The notes beneath the pieces were generated by a model that saw nothing but the letters and a program-made list of their open reading frames with translations, was not told where the DNA came from and made no database searches. A stretch of DNA of 64,000 nucleotides from Peptococcaceae bacterium 1198_IL3148 (lineage in GTDB: Bacteria > Bacillota > Desulfotomaculia > Desulfotomaculales > Desulfohalotomaculaceae), in the NCBI GenBank assembly GCA_036763105.1, contig JBAIYS010000012.1, forward strand, positions 38,850-102,849, in the 5' to 3' direction. Position 1 is the stretch's first letter. Every line of letters begins with the position of its first letter. This document shows, one piece after another, positions 18,284 through 27,374 of the stretch. Position numbers and translations under genes: made by a program.

Positions 18284-20620
18284 TTAATTCTCATCTGTTC
18301 TTAGCCACGGTTGTTTTTGACTATCTTTTTCTTTCTTTTTCCCTTCGTGGTCATCATTGTCGTCTTCATGGTCATCACGCTGTTGATCCCAAGAATCCAG
18401 TATATCTGGCAACCAGCTACCGCCATTTTCTTCGGTGTGCACATCGCAAATTTTAGTAGGTGCCCTTAGCCCATAGTCCGCCACATGTTCCGGCACGTCA
18501 TAGGGTAGTTTGACGACGGTTTTCATAATTCTGTCTGGGCAATAATCGCTAGGCAGCTGACCGGTGGTGGCACATACCTCCATCAACACATGGGTATTGT
18601 CAGTTCCTGTAGGTACCGTTCCTTGGACAAAATAGTCGTTGACCATATGGTCTTCAGGGGTATGGGGCCCCGGTAGCAACCCGGACTTACTGTCTACTGT
18701 GGCCCGCACTAGGCCGCTTGGCTTAACAAAATCATTCTTTGGTAGGCCGGCGGTTGCTGCTTGCATTGTTTCCTTCCAAATTAAAGCGGTATAGGTTCCT
18801 CCGTAAGCTCCTAAACTGCCGGATGCCAAACCATAGTTTTGATTTGTATTGCCGATCCAAGCCACCGCCACTAAATCTGGGGTATAACCGGCAAACCAGA
18901 TGTCACTGGTGGCGCCATTGCTATTATCGGTGGTGCCGGTTTTGCCTGCCATCGGTCGATTAATTAACGCTCTGGTACCGGTACCTTTGGTAACGGCATC
19001 TTTGAGCATGTCATTAATTAAAAAGGCAGTGGTTTCCTTCATTGCCCGTTGCTGTTTGGGGCTGGTTTCTGCCACTATGGTGCCATCCAATCTTTCCACT
19101 TTGCGAATCACCATTGGCTCGCTGTAAACACCATTGTTGGCAAAGGCGCCGTAAGCGGCAGCCATCTGTAGTGGTGTAACACCGGTACTTAATCCACCAA
19201 GGGCGGCAGATAAGCCTTCGTTTTTCGGGTTTAATCCTTCAATGCCCAATTTTTTGGCAAAGGCAAAGGAATTGTTTAACCCTACATCTTCTAGTAATTT
19301 AACAGCCACTATATTTATTGAGCTGGTTAAACCCTGGCGCATGGTAACTAAACCGCGGAATGAACCGCTATCATTCTTTGGTTGATATGACCCTTGTTTA
19401 AATGGTATGTCATCAATGACTGTGGCGGGTCCTTTTCCTAAGTATTCTATTGCTGGCCCATAGGCAATAATCGGTTTAATGGTAGAACCAGGGCGGCGTT
19501 TTTCTTTAGTGGCTCGGTTCCAACCCCGTTGACTGACATGTTCTCGGCCGCCAACTAAAGCTTTGACATGCCCGTTTTTGGGATCTAAAATAACGGTGGC
19601 GCCGTTTGGTTCAATCACCTCTCCGCCAGCATTGTAAGCCGGGGGAAAATTATTGTCATTGGCCATTGCTGTTTCGGCAGCTTGCTGCATAGCTGGGTTT
19701 AAGGTGGTGTAAATTTTCATACCACCACGAAACACATCTGCTTCACTTAACTTATAATCGCCATTTTCATCTGTTAACTCAGATATTACATAATCCATAA
19801 AATAGGGATAGGGGTACTTGGCGGTGGAAATTTCACCGGCGTTAAGTTCAATTTCTTTGGCTTTGTATTGGCTGGCCTCTGATTCGGCAATATAACCATA
19901 TTTAGCCATTTGGTCCAATACAATGTTTCGCCTCTCTTTTGCTGCTTCGGGATTAACAAAGGGGTCATATGCGCTGGGCGCCTGGGGCAAACCGGCAATT
20001 AGTGCCGCTTCGTCAACAGTTAACTCGCTGACATCCTTGTTAAAGTATGCATGGGAAGCAGCTTGAATGCCATGGGCCCCTTGGCCGAGATAAATGACAT
20101 TTAAGTAACCCTCTAGGATTTCATCTTTGGTGAAATGCCGCTCCATTTGTATAGCGTAAATAGCTTCTCGGATTTTCCTTTTAAAACTTTTTTCTTTCTT
20201 TAAATCTAAAGACTGGTTAACCAATTGTTGGGTGATGGTGCTGGCACCCTGATCAAGGCTGCCGGTTTTGATGTCCGACCAAGCGGCGCCTAATATCCGA
20301 TAGGGATCTACGCCAATGTGATCTCTAAATCGGATATCTTCAATGGCAATAAAAGCATTTTGCACCATCTCTGGTACTTCGCTAATATCCACTGGTATCC
20401 TGTTTTCAGCACCAATTCTAGTGACCAGGTTGTCGTTTTCATCGTATATTTCAGTTGCAGCTGCAAAATTTATTGCATCTGGGTTAAAAGTTGGCATATC
20501 GGCTACACTGGCATATATTAATGCAAAGGCAGCACCCCCGGTGGCCACTACTAATAAAGCGAATATTAATAAAGCCAAGCGAGCGATGTTCAATTTCCTG
20601 CGACGCTTTTTCTTAGCCAC
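18284..20620 (-). CDS. Class A penicillin-binding protein (PBP1A type)
   Basis: A 778-residue bifunctional peptidoglycan synthase. A basic cytoplasmic tail (KKKRRRK) and one membrane anchor (about residues 12-37) precede the GT51 glycosyltransferase (FIAIEDIRFRDHIGVDP and GASTITQQLVNQ) and the transpeptidase with SxxK in RRPGSTIKPI, SSINIV, and KTG in MAGKTGTTDNSNG. The C-terminal tail is acidic and histidine-rich. The start is GTG with AGGAGG upstream. It builds and cross-links glycan strands outside the membrane. It is transcribed divergently from tyrS. Confidence 0.96.
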   Translation of the reverse strand: MAKKKRRRKLNIARLALLIFALLVVATGGAAFALIYASVADMPTFNPDAINFAAATEIYDENDNLVTRIGAENRIPVDISEVPEMVQNAFIAIEDIRFRDHIGVDPYRILGAAWSDIKTGSLDQGASTITQQLVNQSLDLKKEKSFKRKIREAIYAIQMERHFTKDEILEGYLNVIYLGQGAHGIQAASHAYFNKDVSELTVDEAALIAGLPQAPSAYDPFVNPEAAKERRNIVLDQMAKYGYIAESEASQYKAKEIELNAGEISTAKYPYPYFMDYVISELTDENGDYKLSEADVFRGGMKIYTTLNPAMQQAAETAMANDNNFPPAYNAGGEVIEPNGATVILDPKNGHVKALVGGREHVSQRGWNRATKEKRRPGSTIKPIIAYGPAIEYLGKGPATVIDDIPFKQGSYQPKNDSGSFRGLVTMRQGLTSSINIVAVKLLEDVGLNNSFAFAKKLGIEGLNPKNEGLSAALGGLSTGVTPLQMAAAYGAFANNGVYSEPMVIRKVERLDGTIVAETSPKQQRAMKETTAFLINDMLKDAVTKGTGTRALINRPMAGKTGTTDNSNGATSDIWFAGYTPDLVAVAWIGNTNQNYGLASGSLGAYGGTYTALIWKETMQAATAGLPKNDFVKPSGLVRATVDSKSGLLPGPHTPEDHMVNDYFVQGTVPTGTDNTHVLMEVCATTGQLPSDYCPDRIMKTVVKLPYDVPEHVADYGLRAPTKICDVHTEENGGSWLPDILDSWDQQRDDHEDDNDDHEGKKKEKDSQKQPWLRTDEN

Positions 20621-20652
20621 GAGCTAGTCCTCCTTAGGCCTTTTTACCTCTG

Positions 20653-20658
20653 ATTATA
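20653..20658 (-). promoter_or_regulatory. Candidate extended -10 for the PBP gene
   Basis: On the minus strand the sequence TGTTATAAT gives a TGn-TATAAT extended -10 box about 33 bases before the PBP start. No good -35 is seen. Confidence 0.45.
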
Positions 20659-20699
20659 ACACAGCACTAGGAAAAAATTGTAGATAAAATTTACCTACC

Positions 20700-20729
20700 T
20701 TGTCATAGTTTGTGGCATTTTGGTATAAT
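20700..20729 (+). promoter_or_regulatory. Sigma-A promoter of tyrS
   Basis: TTGTCA (20700-20705) and TATAAT (20724-20729) with an 18-base spacer, about 45 bases before the start codon. No T-box fits in this short leader. Confidence 0.7.
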
Positions 20730-20777
20730 GATTGAAGTTGAGCTGATTTGTATTAGTTTGAAAGGAGATTATTGATT

Positions 20778-22007
20778 GTGTCCCAAGTTGAACAAAATCT
20801 AGAAAAACAGTTGGAGATTATTAAACGAGGCACGGCGGAAATTGTGCCTGAAAATGAACTGATAGAAAAACTCAAAAAATCTATCAAAGAAGATAAACCC
20901 TTACAGGTTAAGTTGGGCTTAGACCCCACAGCACCGGATATTCACTTAGGTCATACTGTGGTGTTGCAAAAGTTGAAACAGTTACAGGACCTAGGGCACC
21001 AAGTGATTATCCTTCTGGGTGATTACACTGGACGTATCGGTGATCCAACGGGTAAATCTGAAGCCCGGAAACAATTGACTGAGGAACAAGTGCTGGCCAA
21101 TGCCCGCACTTATGAAGAACAAATATTTAAAATTTTAGATCCCGATAAAACAAGGGTGGTATTTAATAGCCAATGGCTGGCTCACCTTACCTTTGAAGAG
21201 GTGATCAACCTAACGGCAAAATATACAGTGGCCCGTATGCTGGAGCGGGAAGATTTTCACAAGCGGTATCAAGAGGGGTTGCCAATCAGCATTCACGAAT
21301 TCTTATATCCATTAATGCAGGGCTATGATTCTGTGTCTTTAGAAGCTGATATTGAACTGGGCGGAACTGACCAGAAATTTAACCTGTTAATGGGTCGTCA
21401 CCTACAAAAGGAATATGGTCAAGAACCGCAAATAGCCATCATGATGCCTATTTTAGAGGGTTTGGATGGCGTCAACAAAATGAGTAAGAGTTTAGGCAAT
21501 TACATTGGCATTGATGAACCCGCTAACGAAATGTATGGCAAGACCATGTCTATCCCTGACCAGTTGATGGTGCGTTATTTCGAGTTGGTGACCCAGGTGC
21601 CATTGGAAGAAGTGCGGGCAATTGAGGCGGGACTGCAGGATGGTAGTTTGCATCCCAGGGATGTGAAAATGCGACTCGGTAGAGAAATTATTACTATTTA
21701 TCATGGAACTGAAGCAGCGCTACAGGCAGAGGAAGGTTTTAAGAAGGTCTTTCAACAACGGGAATTGCCCGATGAAATACCTGAGTTTAAAATAACAGAT
21801 GCAGTGATGGAAGAGGGGAAAATTGTTTTACCCAAACTGTTGGTGGCGGCAAATTTAGTCAGCTCTAACAGTGAAGCCAGAAGATTGGTGAAGCAAAACG
21901 CCGTTAAACTTAATGGTGAAACGGTGCAGGATCCCAACATGAGATTTGACTTTGCATCCGGCACCATTATTAAAGTGGGTAAAAGAAAATTTGCTAAGTT
22001 AGTTTAA
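20778..22007 (+). CDS. tyrS: Tyrosine--tRNA ligase
   Basis: A 409-residue class I synthetase. The HIGH-type motif appears as HLGH in [16 protein letters not shown], the KMSKS loop is exact (NKMSKSLGN), and a C-terminal S4 RNA-binding domain ([15 protein letters not shown]) is present. It charges tRNA-Tyr. GTG at 20778 was chosen, 10 bases after AAAGGAG; TTG at 20772 is the alternative but lies only 4 bases from it. A strong terminator follows, so it is probably monocistronic. Confidence 0.96.
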   Translation: MSQVEQNLEKQLEIIKRGTAEIVPENELIEKLKKSIKEDKPLQVKLGLDPTAPDIHLGHTVVLQKLKQLQDLGHQVIILLGDYTGRIGDPTGKSEARKQLTEEQVLANARTYEEQIFKILDPDKTRVVFNSQWLAHLTFEEVINLTAKYTVARMLEREDFHKRYQEGLPISIHEFLYPLMQGYDSVSLEADIELGGTDQKFNLLMGRHLQKEYGQEPQIAIMMPILEGLDGVNKMSKSLGNYIGIDEPANEMYGKTMSIPDQLMVRYFELVTQVPLEEVRAIEAGLQDGSLHPRDVKMRLGREIITIYHGTEAALQAEEGFKKVFQQRELPDEIPEFKITDAVMEEGKIVLPKLLVAANLVSSNSEARRLVKQNAVKLNGETVQDPNMRFDFASGTIIKVGKRKFAKLV

Positions 22008-22013
22008 ATGATG

Positions 22014-22058
22014 CTAAGGTGTGTTGATCTGTTGAAGATTAACGCGCCTTAGTTTTTT
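22014..22058 (+). terminator. Terminator after tyrS
   Basis: CTAAGGTGTGTTGATC pairs with GATTAACGCGCCTTAG through 16 positions (some G-U), followed by six T residues. Confidence 0.92.
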
Positions 22059-22129
22059 ATTGCATGGAAAACAAAAAATCATCACGTCAAGGGTCAACCA
22101 CTCATATAAATATTATGGGGGTGAGTTGA

Positions 22130-22795
22130 TTGTTTAAAAAGAGGCGGCGATTTTCAAGCACGGCCTTTTTTATAATTGTGTTAATTATCTCAGTTTCGTT
22201 GGTTTACTATCTAGTGGACAAAAATTTACGTCCCACTATTATTGCAATAGCTGAATCAAGAGCAAATTTAATGGTTAATGACGCCGTAAGTCAAGCGGTA
22301 CAAACCCGGGTGGCGGAAGAAAAATTACAATACCAGGACTTGGTTAATATTCATAAAGACAAAGATGGTCGTATTGTGATGATGCAAGCCAATACCGTCA
22401 GGATAAATCAAATATCCACAGACATTACCCTAGAGGTGGATAGGGCGTTAAAAGAAATTGAAAACGAGGAGTTAAACATCTCTTTAGGTCAAGCCATTGG
22501 TAGTCACTTTTTAGCTAATTATGGTCCGCAAATTAAAGTTGACGTTTTGCCGGTGGGCAGTGTTGCGGTGCTGGTGACAGATAAATTCGATTCCACCGGC
22601 ATTAACCAAACACGACATCAAATTACTTTGGATTTGAAAACTAAAGTAAAAATTGCCATACCTTTATATAATAATGATATAGATGTACATACCATTGTGC
22701 CTTTAACCGAAAGTGTAATAGTGGGTGATGTTCCGGAAACCTGGGTTAGTATTCCTAACGGGCTGTTGAGTGGGATTGCTCCCACCCAACAGTAG
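22130..22795 (+). CDS. yunB: Sporulation protein YunB
   Basis: A 221-residue protein with a basic N-terminus (KKRRRF), one membrane segment (about residues 10-28) and an extracytoplasmic domain matching the YunB family (IIAIAESRANLMVNDAVSQAV and SLGQAIGSHFLANYGPQI). In Bacillus yunB is expressed in the mother cell and is needed for normal spore formation. The start is TTG at 22130 with a G-rich site before it. A TATAAAT-like stretch with a preceding CA (CATATAAAT) lies near 22103, possibly a sigma-E -10, but the -35 is poor. Confidence 0.85.
   Translation: MFKKRRRFSSTAFFIIVLIISVSLVYYLVDKNLRPTIIAIAESRANLMVNDAVSQAVQTRVAEEKLQYQDLVNIHKDKDGRIVMMQANTVRINQISTDITLEVDRALKEIENEELNISLGQAIGSHFLANYGPQIKVDVLPVGSVAVLVTDKFDSTGINQTRHQITLDLKTKVKIAIPLYNNDIDVHTIVPLTESVIVGDVPETWVSIPNGLLSGIAPTQQ
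22763..22792. terminator. Hairpin inside the 3' end of yunB
   Basis: CTGTTGAGTGGGA and TCCCACCCAACAG form a 13-position stem with one mismatch and a 4-base loop. It covers the last codons of yunB and lies 3' of the convergent beta-lactamase-like gene. There is no U-tract on either side, so its strength as a terminator is uncertain. Confidence 0.45.
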
Positions 22796-22798
22796 CAA

Positions 22799-23635
22799 TC
22801 ACTTAATTGAAGACTGGAATTTGTAGGTCATTCGCGAGATGTTTTTAATCACCTGATAAGCCTCATCGCTGCTGGGTGTAGATTTGCTTAAAACCACCAA
22901 GATGTAGGGGTTGTGAGGGTGTTTGACGTAAGCCACATCGTTGTGGGTACCGGTGGGGGGCCAATCACCAGTTTTGTTAGCCACTGTTATTTCCGGCGGT
23001 ATTCCAGCCGGAAGGCGATCGCGAAAAATGGTGTGTTCTAAATGATTCATTAGAATGGAACCCAGTTGTGGGTGGTTTAATGTAAATTTTCTAGTTTCAT
23101 CCATGTATATAGCCATGTCCCGGGGGCAAGTGATGTTTTGATTATTGACTACAATTACCCCGCCAATTTGGCGCATATAGCCCTTAACGTTTTGGCGTCC
23201 TAAGTAATCGTATAATATGTTGGTGGCCACATTGTCGCTATGGGTGATGGATGCTTGGGAAAGCTCTTCAATTGTAAACATGCTGCCGATGGGTTGGTTC
23301 TGCAGATAACCAGTTCCCCCTTCCTGGTGTTGGGCTTTATAGGTTAACAGGGTAGAGGGGGCTAGTTTTTTTGCTGCCATTTGCTGATAAAGATAGAGGT
23401 TGATCGGTATCTTGATGGTGCTGGCAGCATGGAACGGTGTCAACTCATTAACGCCAGCGGTTTTGCCGCTGTTAATGTCTAACAGATAAATGCCGTAGGT
23501 GCCACTGGCTTTATCTAATTGCTGCTGCCATTGTTCGGTTAACTTAGAGTACGGAATGTTTGAATGGGCATGAATTGCCATGGGGGCGATAAATATAAAA
23601 CAGAAAAGGTTTAATATAATGATTATATATCGCAT
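22799..23635 (-). CDS. Class A beta-lactamase-fold serine hydrolase, secreted
   Basis: A 278-residue protein with a signal peptide (MRYIIIILNLFCFIFIAPMA followed by IHAHS). The serine beta-lactamase motifs are present: SxxK as ASTIK, SDN as HSDNVATNILYDYL, and KTG as NKTGDWP. The canonical ExxLN omega-loop motif is not obvious, so hydrolysis of beta-lactams is not assured; cell-wall or other hydrolase roles are possible. ATG at 23635 was chosen because GAGAGGTG lies upstream; the frame extends to 23668 without a ribosome-binding site. It ends only 3 bp from the convergent yunB. Confidence 0.82.
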   Translation of the reverse strand: MRYIIIILNLFCFIFIAPMAIHAHSNIPYSKLTEQWQQQLDKASGTYGIYLLDINSGKTAGVNELTPFHAASTIKIPINLYLYQQMAAKKLAPSTLLTYKAQHQEGGTGYLQNQPIGSMFTIEELSQASITHSDNVATNILYDYLGRQNVKGYMRQIGGVIVVNNQNITCPRDMAIYMDETRKFTLNHPQLGSILMNHLEHTIFRDRLPAGIPPEITVANKTGDWPPTGTHNDVAYVKHPHNPYILVVLSKSTPSSDEAYQVIKNISRMTYKFQSSIK

Positions 23636-23675
23636 GATGTTCACCTCTCTGTTTATATGTTGTCTCAAAGGTAAG

Positions 23676-23709
23676 TAAAAACCCTGGTCATATCAAAATG
23701 ACCAGGGTG
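23676..23709 (-). terminator. Terminator of the NSS transporter operon
   Basis: ACCCTGGTCAT at 23681-23691 pairs with ATGACCAGGGT at 23699-23709. Read on the minus strand the stem is followed by TTTTTA, a proper U-tract. Confidence 0.9.
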
Positions 23710-23742
23710 TTATTTTTTCCATTGTAGAAGGTGGGTTATGAG

Positions 23743-23844
23743 TTAAAATTCTCTATTTTTTATTGCGCGGATTAAGAAGAAGGAGGCACCGCCCCAAAGT
23801 AAAATCATCGCAATAATCATCATTGCTATGGCACTACCTGACAT
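23743..23844 (-). CDS. MetS-type small subunit of NSS transporter (33 aa)
   Basis: A 33-residue peptide, MSGSAIAMMIIAMILLWG then GASFFLIRAIKNREF, with a single membrane helix and a basic tail. It matches the MetS small subunit found beside MetP-type NSS transporters, where it is needed for methionine uptake in Corynebacterium. Its ATG overlaps the end of the large subunit by 11 bp, and AAAGGGGG in the end of that gene serves as its ribosome-binding site. The terminator lies directly downstream. The overlap implies stoichiometric, coupled synthesis. Confidence 0.82.
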   Translation of the reverse strand: MSGSAIAMMIIAMILLWGGASFFLIRAIKNREF

Positions 23845-25354
23845 CGTTATTAACCCCCTTTTCAACTCCGGTTAGCAAGTACTGTTCATCTTTCCATTTG
23901 GTTTTGGAAAGCAGGAAGCCACCAATGACAATGGCTGCAACCACTGTCCAGCCCATCAACAGTACCGCTTCTTGGGTATAACCGCCGTATGGAGTTTTAA
24001 TATCGGCGATCAGCGTCATAATACCGGTGTAACCGGCAACTATCGGGGTGACAAACTTAATACAGAAAGACCACCATGCTCCGGCTTTAATTTCCGAAAC
24101 AGCATCGATGTGTTCTCGTAAGGATTTAAGGTTAAAGAACCAACCAATCAGTATAACTTCAATTAGACCGGCAAATACCACACCTATATTGTTGGTAAAG
24201 TGGTCTACGATATCGAGAATGTATAAACCAGCACCGGTAACAATCAACAGACTGCAAGCAACAGCTACTACATGGTAAGCAATAGTAACTTTTTTGCGTT
24301 CCATGTTTAATTTGTCCATTAGAGCGGCAATGGCAGCCTCATTAATGGAGATTAACGATGTGATACCGGCAAAGGACAGTGCTAGGAAGAAAAGCACACC
24401 AAACAACGGTGCTGCCCCGCCTAATGTGGTGATGGCTGCCGGGAAGGTAACAAAGGCCAAGCCGACACCGGCCCCGGCAACTTCGCTCACATCTACCCCC
24501 TGAGTAAATGCCATGTGACCCAGAACACTAAATACAGCTAAGCCGGCCAACAAACTAAAACTACAGTTGGTCAAGCAGGTTGTAAAAGCGTTGGCGGTGA
24601 GATCTGATTTTTTTGGCAGGTAACTGGAATAAGTAATCATAATGGCAAAGGCAATGCTTAAATCAAAGAAGATTTGACCATAGGCTGCCGACCACACTTT
24701 AAAGTCTAATATTCGGCTAAAGTCGGGTTCAAACATAAAGTTTAAGCCGCTGGCCGCCCCAGGAAGGGTAACCCCACGAACGGCGATAAATACCACCATT
24801 AAAAACATCATGGGGATAAGTATTTTGGCGGTTCTTTCAATGCCGCCCTTAACCCCGGTATAGATAGCAGCAAAGTTGATAGCCCATGCTATTAACAGCG
24901 GTAATAATAATTGGGTTTGAATGCCACCAAGAATCATAGGGTCATCTGTTAACCCCAGCACGTTGCCGAAGAAGAAACCGCTTGGGTCATCGCTATAACC
25001 AACCGATATTGAATGATAAACATAACTCAGCGCCCAGGCGATAACAACTACATAGTAAACCGCAATAAAGAAACATATGAGTACTTGTCCCCAACCGAGC
25101 CATTCAAATTTTTTATTCATTTTGGCAAAACTTAAAGGCGCACCGCCACGGTATTTATGACCAATACTAAATTCTAAAATCATAATAGGAATACCTGCGG
25201 TTAATAATGCAAGTAAATATACTAAAAAGAATATGCCGCCACCGTTGTCGGCCACCATGTAAGGAAACCGCCAAATGTTACCCAGACCAACGGCAGAACC
25301 CACTGCAGCCAAAATAAATCCAATCCGGCTGCCCCATTGCTCGCGTTGTGCCAC
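23834..25354 (-). CDS. Sodium:neurotransmitter symporter (NSS) family transporter, MetP-like
   Basis: A 506-residue inner-membrane protein of the LeuT fold. The family signature is at the N-terminus: QWGSRIGFILAAVGSAVGLG followed by NIWRFPYMVADNGGG. About 12 hydrophobic segments follow. NSS proteins import amino acids with Na+. Because a MetS-like gene overlaps its end, methionine or another hydrophobic amino acid is the most likely substrate, but substrate cannot be read from the sequence. The start is GTG with GAGGGGGG upstream. Confidence 0.92.
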   Translation of the reverse strand: MAQREQWGSRIGFILAAVGSAVGLGNIWRFPYMVADNGGGIFFLVYLLALLTAGIPIMILEFSIGHKYRGGAPLSFAKMNKKFEWLGWGQVLICFFIAVYYVVVIAWALSYVYHSISVGYSDDPSGFFFGNVLGLTDDPMILGGIQTQLLLPLLIAWAINFAAIYTGVKGGIERTAKILIPMMFLMVVFIAVRGVTLPGAASGLNFMFEPDFSRILDFKVWSAAYGQIFFDLSIAFAIMITYSSYLPKKSDLTANAFTTCLTNCSFSLLAGLAVFSVLGHMAFTQGVDVSEVAGAGVGLAFVTFPAAITTLGGAAPLFGVLFFLALSFAGITSLISINEAAIAALMDKLNMERKKVTIAYHVVAVACSLLIVTGAGLYILDIVDHFTNNIGVVFAGLIEVILIGWFFNLKSLREHIDAVSEIKAGAWWSFCIKFVTPIVAGYTGIMTLIADIKTPYGGYTQEAVLLMGWTVVAAIVIGGFLLSKTKWKDEQYLLTGVEKGVNNDVR

Positions 25355-25540
25355 GAAAATTCCCCCCTCATTTAATGACTAAAAGTAAGTGTCCAACCAG
25401 TGTTATCAGAAAATTTCCAGAAATTCACCTCCTAGTGGTGGACAGTTGTTTTTGCTGATACATAGCTTTTTAATTTCGACAGTATTTAAAAAATTCCTTT
25501 AATTAGGCTGTACAAATAACTGACATAATTAATAATTTTT
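25355..25540 (-). other. Leader region before the NSS transporter
   Basis: There is no clear gene here. A strong ribosome-binding-like AGGAGGTGA occurs about 80 bases before the transporter. The only short frame placed properly after it would start with ATT and encode about 18 hydrophobic residues, which I do not accept as a gene. No convincing promoter or riboswitch was recognised. Confidence 0.4.
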
Positions 25541-25566
25541 AAGCCCACTCCCTTAGGAGTGGGCTT
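25541..25566 (-). terminator. Hairpin after hydA
   Basis: AAGCCCACTCC and GGAGTGGGCTT form a perfect 11-bp stem with a 4-base loop, 18 bases past the hydA stop. The minus-strand U-tract is absent, so termination may be partial. Confidence 0.7.
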
Positions 25567-25583
25567 TGTAATGGCGATTTTAA

Positions 25584-27353
25584 TTAGTGACCGCCTTCAG
25601 GCATTCCCTCAGGTTTCCGATATACGCCGCGAGGTATATAATGGGTGTGCAGCAACTTGTGAGACAGTTCGCCAAGGGGCTGCCCGAGGAATTCTTCGTA
25701 AATGGCAGTGATTGCTGGGTTCTCGTGAGATTTGCGAATAGGCAGTTGTTCATCAACTTTGTAGGTGCCAGCAATACGGGCCAGTCTGACATCCAGGTTG
25801 GTTGGTATTGGCTGACCGCCACCGCCAATACAGCCGCCGGGGCAGCACATAACTTCAATGAAGTGATAATCTGCTTTACCTTCGCGAATCAGATCCAGCA
25901 GTTTACGGGCGTTGCCCAGTGTATGGGCAACCGCTATTTTCACGTCTAAATCGCCAACCTTAACGGTGGCTTCTTTAATACCATCCATACCGCGAACGGC
26001 AGTAAAGTTAATGTCCTTTAACTCTTCTTTGGTAATTAATTCGTAAGCGGTGCGCAATGCAGCTTCCATAACACCGCCAGTAGCACCAAAGATGACAGCG
26101 GCACCGGTGGATAAGCCCAATGGATCGTCGTAATTTTCTTCCGGTAGGTTATCCCAGTTAATACCGGCATTGCGGCACATCCGAGCCAATTCCCGAGTGG
26201 TGAGTACCACATCAACATCTTGATAACCGCTGTCTGCCATTTCGTCGCGTTGGCATTCAAATTTCTTAGCGGTACAAGGCATAATTGAAACGCTGTAAAT
26301 GCTTGCAGGGTCAACCCCTGATTTCTTTGGATAGAAAGACTTGATTACAGCCCCCATCATTTGCTGAGGTGATTTACAGGTAGACAGGTGGGGGAGTAGA
26401 TCGGGGTAATAATGCTCGATATACTTAATCCAACCGGGGCTACAGGAGGTGATCATTGGTAGCACACCGCCATTGGTTATCCGGTCAATTAACTCGCTGC
26501 CTTCTTCCATAATGGTTAAGTCTGCAGAAAAGTCGGTGTCAAATACTTTGTCAAATCCCAGTCTTCTCAAAGCAGCAACCATTTTACCAGTACCGATGGT
26601 GCCAGGTTCCATGCCAAATTCTTCGGCAATGGCTACTCGGGTGGCAGGAGCGGTTTGTACCACTACATGCTTATTGGGGTCAGCCAATGCAGCCCATACT
26701 TTAGCGGTATCATCTTTTTCGGTGATGGCACCAGTTGGGCAAATCAATGCACATTGACCGCACATAGCGCAGTTGACGTCGATTAAATTTTGCTCAAACG
26801 GTGGGGCAATTACTGTGTCAAAACCACGATTAACTGGGCCAATTGCTTTGACACCTTGTACCTTTTCGCAAACAGCTACGCAACGGCGACAAAGTACGCA
26901 TTTGCGAGGATCACGAACAAGTGATGGGGAAGAATCGTCGATATCATCCAGTGTGGCGCTTTGAGCAGCACCACGTTTAAACCGAACATCACCAACACCA
27001 AAGGCCTCTGCTAAAGCTTGTAATTCACAGTTGGTGTTTCTGAGGCAGGTGAGGCACTCAGCTGGGTGATCGGATAAAATCAATTCCAATGTCATTTTAC
27101 GAGATCTACGAACTAAATCTGAATTGGTTTTTACTACCATGCCTTCGGCTACCGGAGCTACGCATGCAGCTTGGAGTGCTTTGGCGCCTTGCACTTCCAC
27201 CACGCAGATGCGGCAGGCACCGATGGCGTTGATATCTTTTAAATAACAGAGGGTAGGGATATTAACGCCTATCTTTTTGGCAGCCTCCAAGATAGTTGTA
27301 CCTTGTTCAACTTCTACCTTCTGATTATCAATGGTTAATGTTACTGTTGCCAT
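25584..27353 (-). CDS. hydA: NADH-dependent [FeFe] hydrogenase, catalytic subunit
   Basis: A 589-residue group A3-type hydrogenase. It has an N-terminal plant-type [2Fe-2S] domain (Cys36, 47, 50, 64), a HxxxC-xx-C-x5-C [4Fe-4S] site (HPAECLTCLRNTNC), two ferredoxin clusters (CVLCRRCVAVC and CAMCGQCALICPTGAI), and the H-cluster domain. The H-cluster motifs are L1 TSCSPGW, L2 MPCTAKKFE, and L3 VMCCPGGCIGGGGQP. L1 has Ser where TSCCP is the commonest form. No extra C-terminal [2Fe-2S] domain is present. It is the last gene of hydCBA and should evolve or take up H2, exchanging electrons with NADH and probably ferredoxin. Confidence 0.95.
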   Translation of the reverse strand: MATVTLTIDNQKVEVEQGTTILEAAKKIGVNIPTLCYLKDINAIGACRICVVEVQGAKALQAACVAPVAEGMVVKTNSDLVRRSRKMTLELILSDHPAECLTCLRNTNCELQALAEAFGVGDVRFKRGAAQSATLDDIDDSSPSLVRDPRKCVLCRRCVAVCEKVQGVKAIGPVNRGFDTVIAPPFEQNLIDVNCAMCGQCALICPTGAITEKDDTAKVWAALADPNKHVVVQTAPATRVAIAEEFGMEPGTIGTGKMVAALRRLGFDKVFDTDFSADLTIMEEGSELIDRITNGGVLPMITSCSPGWIKYIEHYYPDLLPHLSTCKSPQQMMGAVIKSFYPKKSGVDPASIYSVSIMPCTAKKFECQRDEMADSGYQDVDVVLTTRELARMCRNAGINWDNLPEENYDDPLGLSTGAAVIFGATGGVMEAALRTAYELITKEELKDINFTAVRGMDGIKEATVKVGDLDVKIAVAHTLGNARKLLDLIREGKADYHFIEVMCCPGGCIGGGGQPIPTNLDVRLARIAGTYKVDEQLPIRKSHENPAITAIYEEFLGQPLGELSHKLLHTHYIPRGVYRKPEGMPEGGH

Positions 27354-27374
27354 GCCTATTTTCCCCTCCTATCC

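Noticed and set aside
25380..25450. Leader peptide after AGGAGGTGA upstream of the NSS transporter
   Set aside because: The only frame at the right distance needs an ATT start, and a GTG inside the site itself has no spacing. Neither is good enough to call a gene.
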